From Bradyrhizobium sp. CSA207 (lineage in GTDB: Bacteria; Pseudomonadota; Alphaproteobacteria; Rhizobiales; Xanthobacteraceae): 64,000 nt of DNA. The DNA lies in contig NZ_JAACFT010000008.1 in NCBI RefSeq assembly GCF_029051685.1, positions 1 to 64,000 of the forward strand, given 5' to 3'. Below, one piece after another: positions 1-8,588 of the stretch. Both the position numbers and the translations under genes were made by a program. The stretch's first letter is position 1. Each line of letters starts with the position of its first letter. The notes under the pieces were generated by a model. It ran no database searches, had not been told where the DNA came from, and was given only the letters and a program-made list of their open reading frames with translations.

Positions 1-292
1 CGTTGCCATAGGGATCCATGATGGCGATGACGAGCGCGCCGCGCTTGTACTGCGCGAGCTCGGAGGCCTCGGGCCGCTTCACCTTGATGATGATGTCGGC
101 ATCCTTCAGCGCATCCGCGCTGACGGTGGCGCCGACCGCCGTGAATTCGGAATCCGGCAGGCCGGACTTGAGCCCGGCACCTGGCTCGACCGCGATCTCG
201 GCGCCCAACGCCTTAAACTTCTTCACCGTATCGGGCGAAGCGGCGACTCGCGGCTCCGACGGATCGATTTCCTTGGCAACGGCGATCTTCAT
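1..292 (-). CDS. pntA: NAD(P) transhydrogenase alpha subunit, N-terminal part (partial)
   Basis: This is the first 97 residues of the NAD(P)+ transhydrogenase alpha subunit; the gene runs off the left edge. The enzyme couples hydride transfer between NADH and NADP+ to proton flow across the inner membrane, and this part belongs to the cytoplasmic NAD-binding domain I. The N-terminus KEIDPSEPRVAASPDTVKK and the later DADIIIKVKRP stretch are typical of the alanine dehydrogenase/PntA N-terminal domain. The start is the ATG at 292. An oxidase subunit IV gene lies 137 bp upstream on the same strand, an arrangement I recall from Bradyrhizobium and relatives. Confidence 0.88.
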   Translation of the reverse strand, partial: MKIAVAKEIDPSEPRVAASPDTVKKFKALGAEIAVEPGAGLKSGLPDSEFTAVGATVSADALKDADIIIKVKRPEASELAQYKRGALVIAIMDPYGN

Positions 293-429
293 AGGCCCTC
301 CGGCGACGCGGGAAAAAACGCGCACGCGAACTTAGCGTTACTCCCGCAACGTTGGATACCGGTTTTAGAACCGGCTTGTGTGCAAATTTTCTGGGCACCG
401 CCGGCATTGGCGGTACGGCCGGCGATGGA

Positions 430-582
430 TCAGGTCAGGAAGATCGCCATCAGGATCACGATGAGCGCGACCGAGGCCGTGCCGTACTTCACCAGCTTGA
501 TGAAGCCCTCATAGGTCTGCTCGTGGGCAACGTAGTCATTGCCGTCGGCGGTGGTGTATGCCACTTCGCTATGGTCAGCCAT
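430..582 (-). CDS. aa3-type cytochrome c oxidase subunit IV
   Basis: A 50-residue protein starting MADHSEVAYTTADGNDY and ending in one hydrophobic helix (VALIVILMAIFLT). This matches the small bacterial aa3-type cytochrome c oxidase subunit IV family: a soluble N-terminal segment and a single C-terminal membrane anchor associated with the terminal oxidase. An upstream in-frame start would add 15 residues, but the family normally begins at MADHSEVAY, so the ATG at 582 is chosen. It lies directly upstream of pntA on the same strand. The catalytic oxidase genes are not in this window. Confidence 0.8.
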   Translation of the reverse strand: MADHSEVAYTTADGNDYVAHEQTYEGFIKLVKYGTASVALIVILMAIFLT

Positions 583-677
583 GGATGTCCCCAGTCGAAA
601 GTCAATTCCCGGCTGGCAATACCGCAAACCTTCGGGCAGGGCAACGGCACCAATGAGCGGTTTTCCGGCAAATCAGG

Positions 678-1073
678 TCATTTGGAATTCCAATTGTCGC
701 GGATCCAGCGCGCAAGGCTCTGCTCGCTGACTTCGCCGGCGGCAAGGGAGAGGATGATGGTTGTCGCTTCTGCCGGATCGGGACTGAACGCCACGCCGTT
801 CTTGCGCAGAAAGACCATCATCGCCATGAAGGCAATGCGCTTGTTTCCATCTACGAATGCGTGATTCTTTGCGAGCCCGAATGCATAGGCGGCGGCAAGC
901 TCGTCCAAGGGCGCCTGTTCGTAACGCCATTTGTTGATCGGTCGATCCAGCGCCGAGCGCAACATGCCTTCGTCGCGCAATCCCGGCGCGCCGCCGAAAC
1001 GGCGGAGTTGTCGACCGTGAAGCGCGACAGCCTGCTCGTAGGTGATCCAGAGCGGCTCCTGAGGATCACTCAT
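678..1073 (-). CDS. doc: Death-on-curing (Doc) family toxin
   Basis: A 131-residue Fic-fold toxin of the Doc type. Residues near 71-80 read HAFVDGNKR, the Doc version of the HxFx(D/N)GNKR Fic motif. In the characterised P1 Doc this motif phosphorylates elongation factor Tu and so blocks translation. The gene starts 25 nt after the AbrB-type antitoxin gene ends and is almost certainly co-transcribed with it. Length and motif are complete, so the toxin looks intact. Usual P1 Doc partners are Phd antitoxins; AbrB partners are also common in alphaproteobacteria. Confidence 0.85.
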   Translation of the reverse strand: MSDPQEPLWITYEQAVALHGRQLRRFGGAPGLRDEGMLRSALDRPINKWRYEQAPLDELAAAYAFGLAKNHAFVDGNKRIAFMAMMVFLRKNGVAFSPDPAEATTIILSLAAGEVSEQSLARWIRDNWNSK

Positions 1074-1098
1074 GCCATAGCCGATTATCTGGAGCCGA

Positions 1099-1323
1099 TT
1101 ATTTGGCGAGCGCAGCGAGTGTATCGCGATACTTGTCCATCACCTCGTCGGCGATTTCCATCGTTCGCTCGAAATCAGGATCGTACGGCACGGCCTGAAA
1201 GCCCCCGCCGGGCAATTCCACAATGTGCAATTGCTGTCCGCGCTTGAGATCGAGCCGCTGCATCAACTCCCGGGGCAGCAGCAGACCATCCGAATTGCCG
1301 ATCTTCTTGATCTCGATCTTCAT
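1099..1323 (-). CDS. AbrB/MazE/SpoVT-type antitoxin
   Basis: A 74-residue protein beginning MKIEIKKIGNSDGLLLPREL, the swapped-hairpin AbrB/MazE DNA-binding fold, followed by an acidic tail (residues about 47-74) that would wrap around the toxin. It is the first gene of the antitoxin-doc pair. A perfect 20-bp palindrome lies 20 bp upstream of the start, as expected for autorepression by the antitoxin or the antitoxin-toxin complex. The assignment as the cognate antitoxin rests on fold, size, order and spacing. Confidence 0.85.
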   Translation of the reverse strand: MKIEIKKIGNSDGLLLPRELMQRLDLKRGQQLHIVELPGGGFQAVPYDPDFERTMEIADEVMDKYRDTLAALAK

Positions 1324-1342
1324 GGCCAGCCTCCAACTCGCA

Positions 1343-1362
1343 TGTTATACATATGTATAACA
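1343..1362. promoter_or_regulatory. 20-bp perfect palindrome, toxin-antitoxin operator
   Basis: The half-site TGTTATACAT is followed immediately by its exact reverse complement. The AT-rich palindrome sits 20 bp upstream of the antitoxin start and contains TATAC/GTATA elements that could serve as a -10 region, so binding here would block the promoter. AbrB-type antitoxins commonly autoregulate through such sites. The identity of the bound protein is inferred. Confidence 0.65.
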
Positions 1363-1402
1363 CAGCTCGTCAGACCGTTCAACAAATGGTTTACCGCCAT
1401 CC

Positions 1403-4396
1403 TTACCCCTGATCCAGCCCGGCGATCGTGCCCGCCATGACCGTGGGCCGCTCGACGACGGGCCAGCCCAGGGAACGGCGGACCTCGTCGATCGCCTTCT
1501 CGCCCGCCTCGGTGAATCGCGCCGTACGCGGGGCGGTGCCGGGACCGACCGCGACGGGGTGATCGCCGGCGAGGAAACCATGGGTCATGTGGAAACCAAG
1601 CGCACGATAGACCTCGAACTGCTCCTCCGAGAAGAACTGATCACCAGTGGTCTCGTGCGGAAAGCGATCATTCCGCCGCGCGTAGTCCCGGATGTAGTCG
1701 TTCTCGTCGCTGGTGAGCGAAGATTTGACATAGACGAGATAGCCCTTCTCCTCTCCGCCATAATCGATGCTGCCGATTGCGACGTGAACGTGGTCTTGCG
1801 GAGCGTCATCGTCCACGTCGGGAGGAGACGACGGATCGCCAGCCTTGTCGGCATTGCGCGCCATCAGCGCGCGTGTGCGTTCGCGAATCGGCGTCCATGG
1901 AAGATCGATCCGGACGCCGAGATCAATACGGGCGTAGCGCTGCAACGTCATCAGCGAGCCGAAATTCATCGGCGCATCGGCTTCCGCGTCCACCGCGATG
2001 ATCACCTTGCAGCGGCGGCGCAACAGCTCGTAGACGCCAAGATTTTCGATGTGGCCACCGTCCGTCAGGTAGACACTGTCGCTATTCTCGTACAGGCGCC
2101 CCGAGATTTCGGACCAGAAATAAAGCGGCGTGGAGCGGCGCTGCGGCCGCACGCGCGCGTCGACGTAACGCGGGTTCTTCAGCCAGTAGCCCAGCCGTAC
2201 GTTGAGAAGCGCAAGTGTGGGTGTCAGCGCCTTGATCGAGTTCGAGCCCATGTTCGAGGAAGCCGCCGCGCCGGAAATCGCCATTGCCGTCGCAAGGTCG
2301 AGACTTTGCTCATCGTCCTGCAGCAAGCCGGTGGATGCATAGCCCGTTGCCTCGCTACCGACGTTCAGGGCGGAGAACATGAAGAAGTCCGCGTTGCGGC
2401 CACGCCGGTTGGCAAAGTCCGAGCCTTGAATATTCAGCGCAGTATTGATGAGTTGATACGGCCCGCGCAACGTCGGCGTTGCCGGCTGCCCCGGAATACG
2501 GGCGGTCTCGGTCGGAGCGGCATAGAGATCGGTCAACTTCATGCGATCGAGCGCCCTGAAATCACGCCCCTGATCGAGGCTGGCTTCGGCCCGGGCGATG
2601 CCGCCGTCGGCCGAACGAGTCGGATCGAACAGGAAAGCCTTGCTCAGCCGATCGCGATAGAGCCGATGCAGCGAGTTCGCATTCGGCGTCAGGCAGAACG
2701 AGATGGCGAACAACAGGAGCCCGGCAAACGTGTAGAGGATCACCATCGGAAGACTGAACGAGTAGCTGAGTTCCGAGGCCGAGCCCTGGAACAGACTGGG
2801 AATGCGGGCCTGAACCAGATGCCCCGCTTTCTGGGCCAGGAATTCGAGCCATGCCGGGGCATGCCAAGTGGGTGTCAACCGCTCGGTATCGGCCACGACC
2901 GGCGGCGCGGCCTGCGGCGTAATCTCGGCTGACAGGGTGCCCTTGCTGGCATCGAACTGGATCTTGCCTGCCAAACTCCCGGACGACGTATTCGATTTGG
3001 CTTTGACCAGGCACTCTCTTTGGGAAGTAGCCCCTAGAGCCGACGGGCACCTCTCGAACAAGTCGTTGGCGATGCCCCAATACGACAGATAGAGGTATGC
3101 GACCCAGATGATGAGCGGAAGTGCGAGGCCCGCAATCCAAAGCGCCACCTTGGCGACGACCGCGAGCACCAGCGATCCCCATTGCGAAGATACGCTGTTG
3201 CCCTTCAACAGTTCAGCGAACTGCTGCCTGAATGCGGTGACGATGATGCCGATTGGCGCAGCGGCTGCCGCGAGCGACTTGATCCAGGTGATTGCAACAG
3301 CGGCAGCCGGTCCACCGATTGCGCTGCTCTCGGCAACATCAAACATCTGCTCCAGCATGAAAGGCTGAAATTCGAAGAAGGCGATCGCCGCCAGCAGCAC
3401 CAGAAAGGTCGCCCCCATGCTCGGCCAATGCGAGCGAAATTCCTGCCGCTTTCCCGGGCTCGCGAACGACTGCTTGAGTGCCCATCCGAAAAACAGGACG
3501 ACCCCGATGATGGCGACGGCCAGGCTCAGCGCAAAGTGCTGGACCTTGAGAAATCGTGCAAAGTCGCAGGCGACGCCGAGCAGCAAGGCTATACCGGCGA
3601 GGTAGGCGCAAACGATGCTGGGGCCATTGCCGCGAACGGAACGGGAGCTCAAATAGGTCAGCCCGCTGCAGAGAAGCAGCACCAGCGCCGCGGCCGCGCC
3701 AAAGGCGCTGAAGCCGTAACGATCGATGCTGCCAAAATCATGCAATTCGCACAATTTGCGATCGTTGAGGCCGATACCAAGGACGTTCGCGACCGTCAGG
3801 CAACTGCGCAACGGCGTCGACCATATGGTGACGGCGGCAAGCAGCAGCACGATGGGCAACGTCAGGCCGATATTGGCCACCAGGCCGCGCACGACAATCG
3901 CAAATCCGGTCAGAAGATCGCGTGCGCCGGCGGGGATCAGATAGTTGGAATAGTTGCGGAGATGTCCGACCGAAGGCGTGTCGCTGATTTCGGCAGCGGT
4001 TACGGTACCTGCGACCGGCCTTTCACCGAATACAAACCGCCCTGCCGCCGTCATGGTCGCGCTGAGCGAAGTGCCGATATAGCCGCCACCCGACACCGTG
4101 GAGAGATAGTCGATCCGCCCGATCAGGTTGTGGTGATTCAAGGCTTGTAGCACGCCGAGGCAAAGGGCCGACGAGCGGATGCCGCCGCCGGACAACGCGA
4201 GCCCGACGACGTCGAGCAACTGGCAAGGCTCCAGGGTAGCGGAATCGAGGCGCCGTTCCGGCTCACGCCGCGTGTTGATTGCCGCGATCTCGTCGCGGAC
4301 GATTTGATGGTGCTTCTCGCACCAGGGCGTCTCCTCATCGACCGCTGCAGTATTTCGTGCTTCGGGAACCGGCGCGGCGGGCCCTTGATCGCGCAT
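1403..4396 (-). CDS. Patatin-like phospholipase with internal membrane domain
   Basis: A 997-residue protein. Near residues 65-75 it has the oxyanion-hole motif LALSGGGIRSSA, and near residue 102 the nucleophile motif STVSGGGYIG, as in patatin-like lipid acyl hydrolases. The second catalytic element, LTDGGHIENLG, appears only near residue 779. Between them lie about eight hydrophobic segments, so the hydrolase fold is split by a large membrane insert. The likely role is phospholipid or lysophospholipid hydrolysis at the inner membrane. The ATG at 4396 is preferred over one 12 codons upstream because GGGGAGAC stands just before it. No operon partner is evident. Confidence 0.78.
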   Translation of the reverse strand: MRDQGPAAPVPEARNTAAVDEETPWCEKHHQIVRDEIAAINTRREPERRLDSATLEPCQLLDVVGLALSGGGIRSSALCLGVLQALNHHNLIGRIDYLSTVSGGGYIGTSLSATMTAAGRFVFGERPVAGTVTAAEISDTPSVGHLRNYSNYLIPAGARDLLTGFAIVVRGLVANIGLTLPIVLLLAAVTIWSTPLRSCLTVANVLGIGLNDRKLCELHDFGSIDRYGFSAFGAAAALVLLLCSGLTYLSSRSVRGNGPSIVCAYLAGIALLLGVACDFARFLKVQHFALSLAVAIIGVVLFFGWALKQSFASPGKRQEFRSHWPSMGATFLVLLAAIAFFEFQPFMLEQMFDVAESSAIGGPAAAVAITWIKSLAAAAAPIGIIVTAFRQQFAELLKGNSVSSQWGSLVLAVVAKVALWIAGLALPLIIWVAYLYLSYWGIANDLFERCPSALGATSQRECLVKAKSNTSSGSLAGKIQFDASKGTLSAEITPQAAPPVVADTERLTPTWHAPAWLEFLAQKAGHLVQARIPSLFQGSASELSYSFSLPMVILYTFAGLLLFAISFCLTPNANSLHRLYRDRLSKAFLFDPTRSADGGIARAEASLDQGRDFRALDRMKLTDLYAAPTETARIPGQPATPTLRGPYQLINTALNIQGSDFANRRGRNADFFMFSALNVGSEATGYASTGLLQDDEQSLDLATAMAISGAAASSNMGSNSIKALTPTLALLNVRLGYWLKNPRYVDARVRPQRRSTPLYFWSEISGRLYENSDSVYLTDGGHIENLGVYELLRRRCKVIIAVDAEADAPMNFGSLMTLQRYARIDLGVRIDLPWTPIRERTRALMARNADKAGDPSSPPDVDDDAPQDHVHVAIGSIDYGGEEKGYLVYVKSSLTSDENDYIRDYARRNDRFPHETTGDQFFSEEQFEVYRALGFHMTHGFLAGDHPVAVGPGTAPRTARFTEAGEKAIDEVRRSLGWPVVERPTVMAGTIAGLDQG

Positions 4397-4713
4397 GGGC
4401 GTCTCCCCAGGCAAAAATCGACCGATCCACAATCAATAGTTGAAAATTATATCCGCAGTCTATCAAGGTTAGTCTTGCGGGCCGCGCGAACGTTCAATCC
4501 CACGTAGCAAATATCAAGACGATCGCGAGGACCGCCAGGGAGAGTGGAGTCGCGGATTGGAACTCACAGCGCTACAAATATTTGCAACGCCCCCGTTCGG
4601 CATGAATGTGCCAAGACGCAGCTTACGCCTCTATCCGGCGTAGCTCCGCTGAGCAGCCGGTGTCGCAGACATCAGGTCGCAGCCACGCGCTCCGAGGAAC
4701 GCGCGACGTCGCC
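4397..4713. other. Intergenic region without recognised features
   Basis: The 317 bp between the patatin-like gene and the upstream oligoendopeptidase gene, both on the minus strand, should contain the patatin-gene promoter. I see no convincing small gene, terminator or repeat here. Confidence 0.5.
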
Positions 4714-6618
4714 TCAGCCGAGGCCCTCGAGCTCGTCGATCATGCCGGCAATGACCGAAAGACCGCCATCCCAGAATTTTGGGTCTTTGGCATCCAGCCC
4801 GAACGGACGCAGCAGCTCGGAATAATGCTTGGTGCCGCCGGCGGCGAGCATGCCGAGATAGCGTTCGGCAAAGCCTTCGGCCGCGTTCTCGTAGACGGCA
4901 TAGAGCGAGTTCACGAGACAATCGCCGAACGCATAGGCGTAGACGTAGAACGGCGAATGGATGAAGTGCGGGATGTACATCCAGTAGTTCTCGTAGCCCG
5001 CCTTGATCTCGATCGCCGGCCCCAGGCTCTCGCCTTGCACCGAGAGCCAGATCTCGCCGAGCCGCGTCGCGGTGAGCTCGCCGTTCTTGCGCTCGCTGTG
5101 GACCGCGCGCTCGAACGAATAGAACGCGATCTGCCGCACCACGGTGTTGATCATGTCCTCGACCTTGCCGGCGAGCAGGGCCTGACGCTGTTTTGCATTT
5201 TTGGTCTGCGCCAGGAGCCGTTTGAACGTGAGCATCTCGCCGAATACGCTCGCGGTCTCCGCCAGCGTCAGCGGCGTCGGCGCCATCAGCGCACCGTTCT
5301 TGGCCGCCAGCACCTGGTGCACGCCGTGGCCGAGTTCGTGGGCGAGCGTCATTACGTCGCGCGGCTTGCCCTGGTAGTTCATCAGCACATAGGGGTGCGC
5401 CGACGGCGTTGTCGGATGCGAGAAGGCGCCCGGTGCCTTGCCCGGGCGCACCGGCGCATCAATCCAGCGGTCGGTGAAGAAGCGCTCGGCGATGTCGGCC
5501 ATGTCAGGCGAGAAGCCGCGATAGGCCGATAGCACCACGTTGCGCGCCTCGGGCCAGGCGATGGTGCCGGTCGTGGCAAAGGGCAGCGGCGCATTGCGGT
5601 CCCAATGGGCGAGCCGCTTCTTCTTGAACCAGCGCGCCTTAAGCGCGTAGTAGCGATGCGACAGCTTTGGATAGGCCGCGCGCACGGAGGCGACCAGCGC
5701 ATCCACGACCTCGCGCTCGACGCGGTTGTTCAGATGCCGGGAATCCGCGACGTCCTTGAAGCCGCGCCAGCGATCGGAAATGTCCTTGTCCTTGGCGAGG
5801 GTGTTGGTGATCAGTGCGAAGGTGCGCTCATTGGCCTTGAAGGTTTTTCCCAGCGCTTGCGCCGCGCTCCTGCGCTTGGCGCCGTCGCGGTCCTGCAGCA
5901 AATTCAGCGTCGGCTCGATCGCCAGCTCCTTTGCACCGATCTTGAAGCGAAGACCCGAGATGGTCTGGTCGAACAGCCTGTTCCAGGCGGAATAGGCGGT
6001 CTGCGCCTTCTCCAGGAAGAGCTGCTCGAGCTTGTCGTCGAGCTGATACGGCTTCTCCTTGCGCAAATCCTCGATCCAGGGACGGTAATGCGCCAGCTCC
6101 GGCGCCTGCATCGCGCCGGTCAAAATATCGTCATCGATGCGATTGAGTTCGAGCGCGAAGAACAGAAGGTGGGTGGACGCAGCCGTCAGACGCTCGGAGA
6201 CGTCGCCGTAAAACTTTGAAATCTTGGGATCAACGCTGTCGCCGGCATGGACCAGACCGGCATAGGAGCCGAGACGGCCGGCGAGGTCGTCGATCAACTC
6301 ATAGCGTCGCACGGCCTCCGCGAGCCATTTTCCGCCATCTTCGTTTGCTGTTCCTGTCGCGAGCTTGCCCTTGTAGTCCGTCTCGAACGCGACGCAATCG
6401 GCGTCCATCCTTTCGAGATCGCGCGCCACTTCCGGAGCATCGATCCCTGAATAGAGATCGGCGAGGTTCCACTCCGGAAGCTTGGCGGTCTTGCTCGCAG
6501 GCCTGGAGGATTTTGCCTTGGGAGGGGATTTGCCGGCGGAGTTCTTGGTGGTCGGCTTGCCGAGGGCGGGCTTGGTACGAGCGGATTTATTACGAGCGGA
6601 TTTGGAGCGCGAATTCAT
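4714..6618 (-). CDS. pepF: M3 family oligoendopeptidase F
   Basis: A 634-residue zinc metallopeptidase of family M3. The zinc-binding motif HELGH (in ALAHELGHGVHQ) is near residue 425 and the C-terminal half has the conserved segments KAGYENYWMYIPHF and YVYAYAFGDCLV. PepF enzymes cleave short cytoplasmic peptides. The first 45 residues are rich in Lys, Ser, Ala and Pro and probably form a disordered extension; the conserved domain begins around LPEWNLADLYSG. Length is normal for PepF plus this extension. It diverges from the sigma-54 regulator gene across a 127-bp gap. Confidence 0.93.
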   Translation of the reverse strand: MNSRSKSARNKSARTKPALGKPTTKNSAGKSPPKAKSSRPASKTAKLPEWNLADLYSGIDAPEVARDLERMDADCVAFETDYKGKLATGTANEDGGKWLAEAVRRYELIDDLAGRLGSYAGLVHAGDSVDPKISKFYGDVSERLTAASTHLLFFALELNRIDDDILTGAMQAPELAHYRPWIEDLRKEKPYQLDDKLEQLFLEKAQTAYSAWNRLFDQTISGLRFKIGAKELAIEPTLNLLQDRDGAKRRSAAQALGKTFKANERTFALITNTLAKDKDISDRWRGFKDVADSRHLNNRVEREVVDALVASVRAAYPKLSHRYYALKARWFKKKRLAHWDRNAPLPFATTGTIAWPEARNVVLSAYRGFSPDMADIAERFFTDRWIDAPVRPGKAPGAFSHPTTPSAHPYVLMNYQGKPRDVMTLAHELGHGVHQVLAAKNGALMAPTPLTLAETASVFGEMLTFKRLLAQTKNAKQRQALLAGKVEDMINTVVRQIAFYSFERAVHSERKNGELTATRLGEIWLSVQGESLGPAIEIKAGYENYWMYIPHFIHSPFYVYAYAFGDCLVNSLYAVYENAAEGFAERYLGMLAAGGTKHYSELLRPFGLDAKDPKFWDGGLSVIAGMIDELEGLG

Positions 6619-6671
6619 TGTGTGGGAAACCTGTGTTCAACAATCGCGGCGGCGGGCGGGGCCATCAAGGT

Positions 6672-6686
6672 TTAAGAGTGCGTTAA
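6672..6686. promoter_or_regulatory. CtrA-like box TTAA-N7-TTAA
   Basis: The sequence TTAAGAGTGCGTTAA matches the TTAA-N7-TTAA consensus of the alphaproteobacterial cell-cycle regulator CtrA. It lies 60 bp upstream of the sigma-54 response-regulator start and 54 bp upstream of pepF on the other strand. The extra C of the full consensus TTAAC is missing on the plus strand but present when read on the minus strand. Confidence 0.4.
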
Positions 6687-6745
6687 TCGGCTTCGGCCAG
6701 AGTGCCCCGATTCGAGACAGATAGTAGTAGCGTGCGGGGAACACC

Positions 6746-8242
6746 ATGGCTGCCAGTATTTTGATCGCCGATGACGACGCTGTATCCCGCCGGCTGGTCG
6801 AGAACATGGTGCAGAAATGCGGCTATGAGACGATCGTCGTGGACTCCGGCGATGCCGCGATTGCCATCCTCACCGCCCCCGACGCGCCCGCCATCGATGC
6901 CATGGTGCTCGATCTGGTGATGCCCGGCCTCGACGGCATGGGCGTGCTGGCGAAGATCCGCGAAGCCGGGCTGACCATTCCAGTGATCGTGCAGACCGCC
7001 CATGGCGGCATCGATAACGTGATCTCGGCGATGCGCGCGGGTGCTGCCGATTTCGTGGTCAAGCCGGTCGGCATGGAGCGGCTCCAGGTCTCGCTTCGCA
7101 ATGCGCTCAACGCCTCCGCGCTCAAGGGTGAATTGCAGCGCATTCGTCACAGCCGCGAGGGACGGCTGACCTTCGCGGACATCGTCACCCGCGCCGAGGC
7201 GATGGCGAGCGTGATGCGGACCGCGCAGAAGGCAGCGGGCTCGTCGATACCCGTGCTGATCGAGGGCGAGTCCGGCGTCGGCAAGGAGATGTTCGCACGC
7301 GCCATCCATGGCAGCGGCGAGCGCAAGGCAAAGCCGTTCGTTGCGGTCAATTGCGGCGCGATCCCCGACAACCTCGTCGAGTCGATCCTGTTCGGCCACG
7401 AGAAAGGCGCCTTCACCGGCGCCACCGAACGGCACATGGGCAAGTTCGTCGAAGCCCATGGCGGCACGCTGTTTCTGGACGAGGTCAGCGAGCTGCCGCT
7501 GACCGCGCAGGTCAAGCTGCTCCGCGCGCTCCAGGAGGGCGCGGTGGAGGCGGTCGGCGGCCGCAAGCCGGTCAAGGTCGATGTCCGCATCATCTCGGCG
7601 ACCAACCGCAGGCTTTTGGAGCGGGTGAAGCAGGGCCATTTCCGCGAGGATTTGTTTTATCGTCTGCACGTGCTGCCGCTGACGATCCCTTCGCTGCGGG
7701 CCCGCCGCGAGGACATTCCGCATCTCTTGCGGCATTTCCTGGCGCGCTTTGCCGCCGAAGAAAACCGCCCCATCGCAGGCATCAGCGGCGAGGCGGTGGC
7801 GCATCTTTCGGAGCTCGAATGGCCGGGCAATATCCGCCAGCTCGAAAACGCGGTCTACCGCGCGGTGGTGATGAGCGACGGCGACCAGCTCGGCCTCGGC
7901 GATTTCCCGCTGCTCGCCTCGCATCAGCACGTGGCAAGCGAGATTCCGACCGCGCCGCTGATGCTCGAGCCGATTGCGGCGCCCTCGCTGGTCTCGGGTA
8001 ATGAAATACCGATTGCACCCCTACCCTCGACAGGAACCCTGGCCATGCTGACCGCGACCGGCGATGTCCGTCCGCTGGAGGAGATGGAGAACGAGATCAT
8101 CCGCTTTGCGATCTCGCATTACCGCGGACAGATGTCGGAGGTCGCCCGCCGCCTCAAAATCGGCCGGTCCACACTCTACCGAAAACTCGATGAAGCCGGC
8201 GTGCCCGGACATGGCGGCAAAAGCGGCGAGGAGACGCACTGA
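6746..8242 (+). CDS. Sigma-54-dependent response regulator (NtrC type)
   Basis: A 498-residue transcription activator. Residues 1-125 form a receiver domain with acidic residues D9-D11, phospho-acceptor Asp near 56 (VLDLVMPG) and Lys near 106 (VVKPVG). The AAA+ domain carries Walker A GESGVGKE and the GAFTGA loop that contacts sigma-54. A Fis-type helix-turn-helix (MSEVARRLKIGRSTLYRKL) ends the protein. A GGGGAA Shine-Dalgarno precedes the ATG. No histidine kinase gene is adjacent, so the partner kinase and target genes are unknown. An L,D-transpeptidase gene follows on the same strand after 346 bp. Confidence 0.93.
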   Translation: MAASILIADDDAVSRRLVENMVQKCGYETIVVDSGDAAIAILTAPDAPAIDAMVLDLVMPGLDGMGVLAKIREAGLTIPVIVQTAHGGIDNVISAMRAGAADFVVKPVGMERLQVSLRNALNASALKGELQRIRHSREGRLTFADIVTRAEAMASVMRTAQKAAGSSIPVLIEGESGVGKEMFARAIHGSGERKAKPFVAVNCGAIPDNLVESILFGHEKGAFTGATERHMGKFVEAHGGTLFLDEVSELPLTAQVKLLRALQEGAVEAVGGRKPVKVDVRIISATNRRLLERVKQGHFREDLFYRLHVLPLTIPSLRARREDIPHLLRHFLARFAAEENRPIAGISGEAVAHLSELEWPGNIRQLENAVYRAVVMSDGDQLGLGDFPLLASHQHVASEIPTAPLMLEPIAAPSLVSGNEIPIAPLPSTGTLAMLTATGDVRPLEEMENEIIRFAISHYRGQMSEVARRLKIGRSTLYRKLDEAGVPGHGGKSGEETH

Positions 8243-8588
8243 GCAGCGCTGCCAACGGCCGGCTGCCCGATCGTGCGATGTCGCATTAAACCATTCGCAT
8301 GACGAAAGAATTCGACTGCGATTCGAACCGTGACTTGGAAGTGACAGACAAAGGGAAAACTGCGTGGCAGAAGCGCACTATCCGTTGCAAAGGGGCTTCC
8401 TTGAAGTCAGTTTGTCGTGAGTTGTCCCGGGTAACGCTGGCTGCAAAAACGGGGCCTGTATATCGTCTGCGTAAGAATCGTTGCGTGCAGGCGTGCAACT
8501 TGCGAGAGGCCGGCGCGGTTTAGCCGAAGCTGAAAAGACATAACAAAGCCGTTCCACCAGGGGCGGTTCACCCAAGGGGTGTGACACA
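8243..8588. other. Intergenic region, probable promoter of the L,D-transpeptidase gene
   Basis: This stretch separates the regulator from the transpeptidase gene. It ends with an AAGGGG Shine-Dalgarno before the ATG at 8589. Open frames here have no family resemblance, and no terminator with a clear U-run was found. Confidence 0.4.

Noticed and set aside
6683..7930. Long minus-strand open frame opposite the sigma-54 regulator
   Set aside because: Shadow of the regulator; no ribosome site or family match.
8320..8333. T-loop-like sequence GATTCGAACCG on the plus strand, hinting at a minus-strand tRNA
   Set aside because: No matching acceptor, D or anticodon stems can be built around it.
8299..8523. 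Open frame of 74 codons upstream of the L,D-transpeptidase gene
   Set aside because: No family resemblance and no convincing ribosome site; probably untranslated promoter DNA.
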